Shown here piece after piece: positions 25,001 to 30,700 of a stretch of 64,000 nt of DNA. The stretch is from positions 7,566,501 to 7,630,500 of the forward strand of contig OZ020256.1 in assembly GCA_963971285.1 (NCBI GenBank), written 5' to 3'. This DNA comes from Astropecten irregularis (lineage: Eukaryota; Echinodermata; Asteroidea; Paxillosida; Astropectinidae). How positions within the stretch are numbered: position 1 is the first letter of the stretch; the number at the start of each line of letters is the position of its first letter. The notes under the pieces were generated by a model, which saw only the letters and a program-made list of their open reading frames with translations, ran no database searches and was not told the DNA's origin. A program made the translations under genes and the position numbers.

Positions 25001-26142
25001 CAGCACTACACGCTTCATAACCGATCCAGCTAATCTCATTAGAGATCCAGCCTGATTCCTCTCCCAATCCATCTTCCATGTCTGAATGAACACAATACTG
25101 AATATATAAACCAGTCTGGTACTCTACTCTCTCTCGTGGGGACGGCCAGAGCATACAGGCACAATCGAGTTCTTACCGACTGGTTCTTCTCAGAACCACA
25201 CCTCTTCCATTAAGAGTACTTTACATATGGAAAAAACCGAATCCACATATCTAACTCTGTTCTAGTCTTTACCATGCAAATCGTATTTATTCTGATATTC
25301 TTCTTCAGATATGAGCTTCCTGGAATTGATGGTTTTAGTTTCCTCTTGAAGAATTCTCTTGGAGGAGGTGGTGTTGCCTCACTTAGGACTGACCCTCAGG
25401 TGACTACTAACTCTTTCTATATACATGTACCTCCTTACTCACTATTTCCATCTCTGCTATCATAGCCCCATACATCTTCACATCTTTGTTATTGTTCACC
25501 TTTGATCTTGCCCAACCCAGATCCCTTTGTCCCCCTTTCCCTGACCACACTTGTCTAACCCCGACCTCCCTGGTCACTCTGCCCACCCCTCCCTTTTTTT
25601 TCTGATCCTCTCATCCATTTATGTGTATCTTTACTTGGATGTACTTGTCCTCTTGTCATTTAGACTTCGATAAAGATCCTGCTAGAATCGAAACACGTCA
25701 GGCCCTCCTACTCCAAGAACTTTGGTCCAAGTTACCTTTCATGACAGAACCATTGAACATGCTATTTTTCATTTGGTTATCCTTTAAGAAAGATCCTGCC
25801 TGGTAGGATAAAAATGTCAGACCATCCTAACTCTTAGCATATCATATTGTTATGTTTGAAAAAACATTTTTTGAAGAAACACAAGGTGGAAAGGCCTCTC
25901 ATGGTAAGGTCTACATTGGAAAATGTGGAGGTAGCAGTCCTGCACACTGACACAAGATTGATCATTTCTTTGCAGTACAAATAGGACTGGAATGGCCTCA
26001 ACCTGTATGGTGTGCAGAAACATCAGTTATTGTTGTTATTTTCTATTCTTCATTACAGGGGAAGGGCTATGGGCAGATGATGCTGGATTTCCAAATCAAA
26101 GATGTTCCCGATCTCATATCCCTCGCCAAGCAGTCGGCCTAA
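1065..26142 (+). CDS. AtuA/DUF1446-family protein, 16 exons, 654 aa
   Basis: Exons: 1065-1269, 12970-13070, 13777-13977, 15224-15312, 16444-16543, 16701-16822, 17491-17687, 18429-18493, 19988-20094, 20665-20867, 21729-21768, 22550-22601, 23533-23722, 24519-24636, 25309-25399, 26059-26142 (TAA). All junctions are GT-AG and keep frame, giving 654 residues. Residues 1-50 are rich in Ser, Arg and Lys with few acids, a likely mitochondrial presequence. The AtuA domain starts near residue 53 ([12 protein letters not shown]) and includes [23 protein letters not shown] and [12 protein letters not shown]. The C-terminal part from exon 13 ([16 protein letters not shown]) matches the second, ferredoxin-fold-like domain that follows AtuA in long members. 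In Pseudomonas AtuA belongs to the acyclic terpene utilisation cluster, but the family's reaction is not defined, so only a mitochondrial metabolic role is inferred. Exon 5 could use a donor 12 bases later; the shorter form fits the family better. Confidence 0.92.
1282..2138. mobile_element. Foldback (TU-like) element 1, 857 bp
   Basis: Two satellite-like arrays lie in mirror orientation: 1291-1462 carries 15-16-bp units of the type ACCGACTCGCCCCTT, and 1957-2130 carries the reverse complement. The outer units match in the same order from both ends. The middle (1463-1956) is AT-rich and non-coding. An 8-bp direct repeat GCCTACCG flanks the element (1274-1281 and 2139-2146). Long inverted repeats made of short tandem units are the hallmark of foldback elements such as Drosophila FB and sea urchin TU. 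It sits in intron 1 of the AtuA-like gene, beginning 12 bases after the donor of exon 1. Confidence 0.8.
2193..3453. mobile_element. 1.26-kb non-autonomous DNA transposon, copy A
   Basis: The element begins TAGGGAGTACGATGAAAT and ends with an imperfect inverted copy (ATTCCGTCGGACTCCCTA). It is flanked by a 7-bp direct repeat CTTAGGC (2186-2192 and 3454-3460). A highly similar copy of nearly equal length lies at 55376-56635 with its own 7-bp duplication. No transposase is visible; short open frames are shared by both copies but resemble nothing known. The superfamily cannot be assigned. It is in intron 1 of the AtuA-like gene. Confidence 0.85.
4195..5160. other. Non-coding core of foldback element 2
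   Basis: AT-rich sequence without a recognisable gene. It contains a single word AGGTGTTCGGG near 4220 resembling half of the hairpins at 11438-11517, and several GATGACGTCA motifs. The segment ends in an A-rich tract at 5155-5172 leading into a hairpin. Confidence 0.4.
5180..5204. repeat. Tail hairpin, copy 1
   Basis: After a GAAGAA-plus-A-tract and the word CTAGAG, arms TTGTGTCTGTT and AACAGAACACA pair around a GAA loop with one bulged base. The 0.22-kb sequence that follows (to about 5425) is almost perfectly repeated after the hairpin at 8616. Confidence 0.7.
5517..5966. repeat. Tandem triplication, about 148-bp unit
   Basis: The word CAATGAATTAAATTCAA recurs at about 5531, 5681 and 5828, each followed by the same sequence containing CACATTGTTTATGCAGTTC and ending near TTTGAGTTTTG. 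Non-coding, inside foldback element 2. Confidence 0.8.
7203..7228. repeat. Tail hairpin, copy 2
   Basis: Arms TTGTGTCTGTT and AACAGAACACAA around a GAA loop, directly after a GAAGAAGAAGAAAAAAA tract and CTAGAGA. Upstream are the words TTTGGTTAAGATCGGCTG and TCTATGGGAATTCAAACGAC, which also precede the copies at 8616 and 9988 in altered form, so the hairpin ends a dispersed repeat. Confidence 0.7.
7330..8360. repeat. 130-bp satellite array A
   Basis: Units of 129-130 bp repeat about seven times (phase word TATTGGTGAA near 7577, 7707, 7836, 7966 and 8096). Each unit carries CACTTTTAAATGAGGAG and an inverted pair CTTCCTGTTTGACCGGAAG. The periodic minus-strand open frames are a by-product of the repeat. 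The array is followed by TTGTTGATTTTTAAAGATTT, which also follows array B. Confidence 0.9.
8616..8641. repeat. Tail hairpin, copy 3 with compensating changes
   Basis: Arms TTATGGCTGTT and AACAGCGCATAA around the GAA loop. Relative to the other copies the left arm has T to G and G to A changes, and the right arm has the matching A to C and C to T changes, so both pairs are preserved. The 0.2-kb sequence to about 8847 duplicates 5205-5417. Confidence 0.75.
8850..9770. other. Non-coding core of foldback element 2
   Basis: Mixed sequence with no recognisable protein, RNA or inverted-repeat element. An 82-codon open frame at 9469-9717 has no recognisable domain. Confidence 0.4.
9988..10012. repeat. 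Tail hairpin, copy 4
   Basis: Arms TTGTGTCTGTT and AACAGAACACA around GAA, after an A-rich tract and CTAGAGA. The sequence before it contains the family words TTTGGTTAAGATCGGCTG and GACCAAAGTGCCGC. Confidence 0.7.
10150..11100. repeat. 130-bp satellite array B
   Basis: Same unit as array A, about seven copies with an exact 130-bp period (TATTGGTGAA at 10441, 10571, 10701 and 10831). Alternate units share variants, such as CCTTCCCTAAC against CCTTGCC, suggesting dimer-wise expansion. Both arrays have the same downstream flank, so the block was duplicated within the foldback core. Confidence 0.9.
11336..11520. repeat. A-rich tail with three successive hairpins
   Basis: After GAAGAAGAAG and a long A tract come a hairpin at 11383-11406 (arms CTTTTCCGAT and ATCGGAAAAG), a hairpin at 11438-11464 (AGGTGTTCGG, CCGAACACCT) and an identical one at 11491-11517. 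Each is preceded by AACAAAAACAAT or AACAATAACAAT. The last two form a tandem duplication of about 53 bp. This looks like the 3' end of a retroposon-like repeat. Confidence 0.7.
12271..12373. repeat. Imperfect inverted repeat
   Basis: CGACGACTGTTGCCTGAAAAG near 12271 pairs with CTTTCAGGCAACAGTTGTCG near 12354. Non-coding, in intron 1 of the AtuA-like gene just outside foldback element 2. Confidence 0.6.
13319..13668. mobile_element. Palindromic MITE, copy A
   Basis: Both ends carry TAGATTTAG or its complement, and subterminal blocks (AACAACAATTGATAGATGA against TCATCTATCAATTGTCGTT, and CGTAACGCTATG against CATAGCGTTATG) are inverted copies. A partial inverted copy lies at 56736-56975. No clear target duplication. 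Intron 2 of the AtuA-like gene. Confidence 0.7.
14110..14646 (+). mobile_element. LINE 3' fragment (non-LTR retrotransposon)
   Basis: An open frame at 14115-14414 reads like the end of a non-LTR retrotransposon ORF2: [27 protein letters not shown] and [10 protein letters not shown] match the domain after the reverse transcriptase in CR1/L2-like elements. The 3' UTR follows, with CAATAAAG near 14610 and a tail of TTATGTC repeats. The 5' part, including the reverse transcriptase, is missing, as usual for truncated LINE copies. It lies in intron 3 of the AtuA-like gene. Confidence 0.8.
14687..14758. repeat. Near-perfect 72-bp palindrome
   Basis: AGCTAGTTTCCTCAGGGAAG at the left is mirrored by CTTCCCTGAAGAAACTAGCT at the right, with TACATGTAAAGTACTTTACA at the centre. 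No tandem copies nearby. Confidence 0.8.
15423..15540. mobile_element. GGCC-ended MITE, 118 bp
   Basis: Starts GGCCTGTTTGTTT and ends with the complement AAACAAACAGGCC. The centre repeats GGATCC several times. The flanking pentamers TTTGG and CTTGG differ at one base. Intron 4 of the AtuA-like gene, immediately after exon 4. Confidence 0.7.
16111..16222 (+). repeat. tRNA-derived SINE
   Basis: 16115-16188 looks like a tRNA: GGGCTGG and CCAGTC acceptor arms, an A box in TAGCTCAGTTGGTAGAGC and a B box GGTTCGAATCC. The same flanks (AACATA before, TTTGTTCACTTTTCAATGA after) accompany other copies in the window, so this is a SINE and not a tRNA gene. The tRNA core is the best preserved of the set. 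Intron 4 of the AtuA-like gene. Confidence 0.8.
16880..17135. repeat. Degenerate minisatellite, about 18-21-bp unit
   Basis: Roughly a dozen imperfect units based on GGGGCACCAAGGCAATGACCA. The minus-strand open frames with repeated Gly-Ala-Pro words are by-products. Intron 6 of the AtuA-like gene. Confidence 0.75.
17981..18345 (+). mobile_element. Diverged AAAGGTA MITE
   Basis: Diverged member of the family at 29632, 32742, 51318 and 53891: it begins AAGGTATAATTCATG and contains the palindromic word TTTTGATCTTACCCTAAGATC and then TTTCTGGATAAATATAGCAT. Ends are weak. Intron 7 of the AtuA-like gene. Confidence 0.5.
19088..19247. repeat. 160-bp palindrome
   Basis: Left arm begins AAATAATGAATG; right arm ends CATTCATTATTT. 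The inner arms GTGACAGATGGACTGTTCC and GGAACAGTCCATCTGTCAC are perfect around CGAGGCGAAGCCGAG. Intron 8 of the AtuA-like gene, directly abutting the next element. Confidence 0.85.
19250..19618. mobile_element. MITE, 369 bp
   Basis: Ends are inverted copies of about 45 bases: TATATAACATCTAAGTATAT at the left against the complement of ACTAAGGTGTTATATAATA at the right, then TTGTCATTTGATT mirrored by AATCAAATGACAA. No coding capacity. Confidence 0.75.
21016..21420. mobile_element. Relic of a GGCC-ended element
   Basis: Begins GGCCATTTTCATAGAGC followed by TTGCTTAAGCACCAAAAACC, words shared with the elements at 34768 and around 32125. The right end is degenerate. Intron 10 of the AtuA-like gene. 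Confidence 0.4.
22051..22116 (+). repeat. Dispersed short repeat, copy 1
   Basis: Contains AAAGATCCTGCTAGGATCGA, in which GATCCTGCTAGGATC is a small palindrome, followed by GTCAGGCCCTC and AACTCCAAG. Related copies lie at 25658-25722, 25774-25840 and, inverted, 27170-27236. Confidence 0.65.
22687..23462. mobile_element. pogo/Tigger-like MITE, split by a hAT MITE
   Basis: Starts CAGTGGAACGCATG and ends CAGCGTTCCTCTG, flanked by TA on both sides (22685-22686, 23463-23464). Its middle, TGTTCGGTATAGCCAAATGT, matches the element at 26629-26796. A 602-bp hAT-type MITE plus 8-bp duplication interrupts it; without that it is about 166 bp. Family assignment rests on ends and TA duplication only. Intron 12 of the AtuA-like gene. 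Confidence 0.7.
22816..23417. mobile_element. hAT-type MITE, 602 bp
   Basis: Ends CAGTGTTGTAGTC and GACTACAACACTG, flanked by the 8-bp duplication CCAAATGT (22808-22815, 23418-23425). The interior is largely runs of GTACTCGTACT-like words. Terminal CAGTG and an 8-bp duplication fit hAT. A second element with the same ends but different filler is at 40868-41008. Confidence 0.85.
23757..24033. mobile_element. GGCC-ended MITE, diverged
   Basis: Left end GGCCCAATTTCATGAAAT is mirrored by ATTTCATGAAATTTGGCCC. The inside repeats TTGCTTATGG in both orientations. Intron 13 of the AtuA-like gene. Confidence 0.65.
24352..24470 (-). repeat. tRNA-derived SINE, minus copy
   Basis: On the minus strand it reads AACATAGGGCTGGATAGCTC, then GTTGGAATCCCACTCCAGTC and TTTCTTTGCTCACTTTCC. 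The B box carries a substitution. Intron 13 of the AtuA-like gene. Confidence 0.8.
25658..25840 (+). repeat. Dispersed short repeat, copies 2 and 3
   Basis: Two units in the same orientation: AAAGATCCTGCTAGAATCGA at about 25671 and AAAGATCCTGCCTGGTAGGA at about 25788, each followed by a GTCAGGCCCTC or GTCAGACCATC variant. Intron 15 of the AtuA-like gene. Confidence 0.6.
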
Positions 26143-26628
26143 ACAGAACTCTTGACATTCAGGTGACGGGTATCAGTTATGCTGGCTAGTTCACACTAAA
26201 GAACTTCAGACTAGCTCCAGTTCGAGTCCAGTTTAACAGTTGAAAACTTCATTTGGAACTTGCAGTGAAACCATTTTGACAAAGTGTGATCTGGAGCAGC
26301 TGATGTGGTTTGAAGATGGTATTTGCACAGTCATCCAGAATAGAAGACAAGATACTAGATCATACCCTACTCCTCTATTTTACTGCTACATCACCCCCTC
26401 TCGAACCTGGGGGCAACCACCAGTTGTGATGTGAGGGATGACAAGAGTCTTTTGCTCAAGAAAACAGAAACGTAAGGAAACTATATTTGCAATTCTACAA
26501 AACAAAACTACTGTAGGCTTAGTTTGAATGTTTAATGAATCCACAGCTCCCTGGGGAGGGCAGTGAGATAGGTGAGACAAGTTAGGGCTAAATAAGCATG
26601 GTGCAAATCAGATGAAATACAGGGTATA

Positions 26629-26796
26629 CAGTGGAATGCTGCTATAACGAATATGGCAGGATGCACATTGTCTGTTATAGTGGTCGTTTTTTATAATGGT
26701 TCCAAGAACCATATTTGGTAAGTACTGTACACAAAAATTGGGAGCATAGGATGATGTTCGGTGTAATCAAATTTTCAGTATAACAGTGTTCCACTG
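26629..26796. mobile_element. pogo/Tigger-like MITE, 168 bp
   Basis: Starts CAGTGGAATGCTGCTATAAC and ends GTATAACAGTGTTCCACTG, flanked by TA (26627-26628, 26797-26798). Shares ends and the word GATGATGTTCGGT with 22687-23462. Confidence 0.8.
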
Positions 26797-27061
26797 TACC
26801 CACTTACTCACAATGCACTGCACAATTGTAAAGGTGGTAATTGGTGCAGATGACAACAGGTCATAGTCTTCCCTCATGAAGAGTGACATGTGATCTGTAG
26901 GACACACCCTTACAGCTGCTCTACAGCCAGCAACATTTGCCACAACCTGACCTTGTAAACTGACTTGACTCAACTAGACACTTGGAATTAAAACACTAGT
27001 AATAAACTGCTAGTAATAATCAACCAAAATAATGACATAAAATATACATGTATAGCATACT

Positions 27062-27152
27062 CTTCAAGTCAACAGCGCATGCACAAGTAAAACAATGCGC
27101 GCATGCTCACAATTGCACGTGCATTGTTTGCGCGTGCGCTGTTGACTTGAAG
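27062..27152. repeat. 91-bp palindrome
   Basis: CTTCAAGTCAACAGCGCATG is mirrored by CGTGCGCTGTTGACTTGAAG; ACAATGCGCGCATG and ACGTGCATTGT form the inner part. Confidence 0.75.
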
Positions 27153-27169
27153 ACCGGTTCTCCAAAGTC

Positions 27170-27236
27170 TCCCATTGGAGGGCATGATGTTTCAATCCTA
27201 ACAGGATCTTTTGCAAAGGCTAAATGACATGAGGAC
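27170..27236 (-). repeat. Dispersed short repeat, inverted copy
   Basis: Minus strand reads GTCATTTAGCCTTTGC, AAAGATCCTGTTAGGATTGA and CTCCAATGGGAG, as in the plus copies at 22051 and 25658. Confidence 0.6.
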
Positions 27237-27792
27237 ACAAACATGCACTTTGAATTTACACTCCATGCCATTGTGAACCAAATACTACCTTATCAATTAT
27301 TGTTATTATACAACTGTCTTGTGACAAGTTTTTGACATTAATTCGGAACTTTGACCAAAACGAATCATGACTAATACAAGCTTAAAGTGAGGAAAAAACA
27401 GTATACCAGCAATGGATTTTTCATTGAATACATTAAAATGTACAGTAAAAATAGAAATTAAAAGTCAAATATAAAATTATGTAAAAAATTGTATTTGCTA
27501 TACCAAACCATTGGTGCTCACATTTTTCTGGTGTCTTGAGTATGATATTGCAATATTAGTATGGGATGACTACCACCTGCACTACATAGAACAGGCTGTA
27601 TTTACCCATAAGGGCCCAAAACCAGACGTATGTCTCCTATGTGAAATGATTGGGTAGTCCAAGTGAATCCAGAAGCACAGTTTGTTGCCATGAGTGTTTG
27701 TATGGTCTGTGCTTTTGATTAATCTGAATCATGATGTTTCCCATTAGTTTCTAAATTAATAACATGTATACCAGAGATCCTGACTGCTGTTT

Positions 27793-30700
27793 TCAGTCAT
27801 ATGTTGCCATGGTTACCACCAAAAGTAAGATGAAAAGAGTCACACTCGGTGCAGCCATTGATGCTGAAATGAAAAGAAATGAATGAGATAAGAACGATCA
27901 AGGAAGACCAAGATTGACCATCTATCAGCAATACATTTTCTTCTCCCAATCTAATGACTTCATCGTCATATCATCATGACCCTCATGAACATTTAGTAGG
28001 CCTAATTGCCAATTTGTTTTATAAATATTCATGACCAAGAGCCGAATCCTAATTGGTCAATTTACCAACACATTGCCAGTGGATATATTTGCTGATCACC
28101 AGCAAGTAGGCCGGGGAACTGTTTCACAGTCATGTAACATCTCACTGCGCATCTATCCTAGTTTGCTGTGCGCGTGCGTGAACTTCACCCTACATGAAGT
28201 TCACGAAAACTAACGTTTTGCTGCACTTCTCGACGAAATTGTGGACAATAAAGAATATTTATGAGGTATAGTAAAACAAATATCACATGGTTTATTTCGG
28301 ATGGACTGTCGATTCTAGCTTCCCTCGGTGTTGGAACTTGACAAACTAGTTTGTCAGTTTCCAACACTTAGGGAGCTAGAATCAACTGTCCATCCTCAAC
28401 AATATTGGTCCATTGATGGGAAAGTGGAAAATGTAGTAGTCAGTTATTATCACTAATATTATCATTATTCTACTAACCTGATGCTGTGGCAGTGAGCATG
28501 TTAGATTCCATTCGTACCCAGTATACCTCATGATTCTGAGCAACAGTCAGCCTGTGAAATACAGCAAAAATCACATGGATGAATGGGTTTCGAAATATGA
28601 CTTTAGGGTTTTAAAGAAGATCATTTTTATTCCTTGAAAAGTAAACAAAGAGCAATTGAATGGAGCGGGATTCGAACCATGACAAAATTCAGTCAGTTTC
28701 CCTTGTGGCTTTATTCCTTGTTAGTTCTCCAGGGGTTATGAAGGGGCATTTGGGAGGGATGCATTGTCTGTTGGAGTGTGGGGTAGGGAACATACATAAG
28801 AAAACGAAAGAATGAAAAGGGAAAAAAAGCAAATCCAATTCAATCAATATCAATCAATTCTGAACAAAGTTTATTTAAGTCTGCTAGCCACGCAGGCAAA
28901 ACTCATGCAGAATAAAAACAATGATCATTTAATTCCCATCTCTCCTAAAAAGCCACATCCCTCCCCCGTCCAGTGCACCCAGCACCAATGAAAAAGTCCT
29001 TACTAAAGGCCTATTTACACTTACGCGACTTTGTCGCACGACAATGTCGCGTGTATTTTTAACTGTGCACAAATGGGCGTGTTTACATTTACGCGACAAA
29101 GTAGTGCGACTTGTCGCGCGACTTTTTGAAATCAAATTGAAAGTGATTTTGTCGCGCGACAAAAAAAGATGCACACGTATTTCCCTATGTCCTTACGTGC
29201 CAGCTGTATTGATTGCTTGGGAAAGATGGACAAAATAATAACTGAGGTCCAGAAATATAATTAATTGTCTGAAGCATCCAACAAACATTATATAGATGCC
29301 GGGTGAAAAGACAACATAATTATGCCTAATTATGATCTCCTCCTGAGGGTATATGATCGCCCTAGCTGCCAAAAAACCAGCAGGCTCCTAAGCAAAATAT
29401 ATTCTTCCAACCACGAAAAAGATGAGGCATATGAGGTGGCAATTTTTTGAAAAAGAAAAGGTCTGATTTTATTTTTATCACAAAATTTGGCAAAAGTCGC
29501 GCGACAGATCGCGTAAATAGGCCTTCAGAATCCATACACTGATATTCATGTATTGCTGTTTGTTGATATGTGCCTAAATAAACTAGAAACAAGAAAGGTA
29601 AAAAAAAATGTTTTATGTAGCATGCTAACATAAAGGTAATATCATACTTTGTCAGTTTTTTTTATCAAAGAAATGCAGATTCATGAGCCAAAAATATCAA
29701 GGAAGATACAGTAAAAGTCATCTGTGAAATTCCCATCCCAATACAGTGTTGACGTTTTGAGAAAACAGTGTAAAACGCCCATGGATTATTAAAAAAAATC
29801 TTTTCACCGTTATTTTTGATCTTCTGAAGATCAAAAATATTGTTGTTGGTCATTGGTTTTACTCTTTCCTGGATAAATACAGCATTTCAGGGAGACAAAT
29901 TTTAACTGTATGTTTCTACCATTACCATCTGTTTACCCTGTAAGTTAAAGGTACTTCTGTGACGATTTCTGTTTCGGTATGCTAGCAAAATATGATAATA
30001 GGCATACCTTTAAAGTTTGGCATTTTTAATGCATTATATGCCACTCTTGGTAAGAGGCTTCACACACAAAGGGAAATCAAAGGTAACTTCATACTCTGGT
30101 TTTTGTCACAGAAATGCAGATTTTGGGAACAAAAATATCAAGAATGATACAGTAACAGTCATCTGTGAAATTTTCCGTCTTATGCAGCTCCTACTTTTTG
30201 AGAAATAGTGAAAAAACGCTCCTAGTATTTTCATCAGAATCGTCGAATTCGTTCACAGTTGGCTTTCGGATATTAGGCCTACGTGATTGTAGTTGTAATA
30301 GCGCATACCCCTCGCTCACAGCGGGTACTGGCAGAAGACTTTGACAATTTTACGAAATTCTTTCGAATGATAATTACTGGTTTTTTTTTTTCAGATGCAT
30401 CACCAAAGTATGAGGGTACCCTTAAAGCAGAGTGTACACTGTCAATATGTTCGGTAACAATCTCGATAACATATTACCCAGGTACCTTGTTGCTGAAAAT
30501 GTTGTCAGTGTACACAGAGCAAAACGAGTTGGGTAACATGTCGCACCGACATCTCGGTAAAATGTTGGCCCGAAATGTTTACGTATAACTTTCAGGATAT
30601 GAAGATGGCCCTGATAGAATCATACCCTTAAAATAATTCTGGCTGAAATGCTATATTCATCATGAAATAAGTCAAACAAAGATCGAAAACAGTTTTGATC

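Larger units (their letters stand above)
26143..27792. other. Spacer between the AtuA-like gene and the reeler gene
   Basis: The two genes converge here, so both 3' UTRs should lie in this spacer. It contains a pogo/Tigger-like MITE (26629-26796), a palindrome (27062-27152) and an inverted short repeat (27170-27236). AATAAA at about 27001 is a possible but unproven polyadenylation signal for the plus-strand gene. No further gene is visible. Confidence 0.5.

Noticed and set aside
27001-27006. AATAAA as the polyadenylation signal of the AtuA-like gene
   Set aside because: It lies about 860 bases after the stop codon and AT-rich spacer makes chance matches likely; not annotated as a feature.
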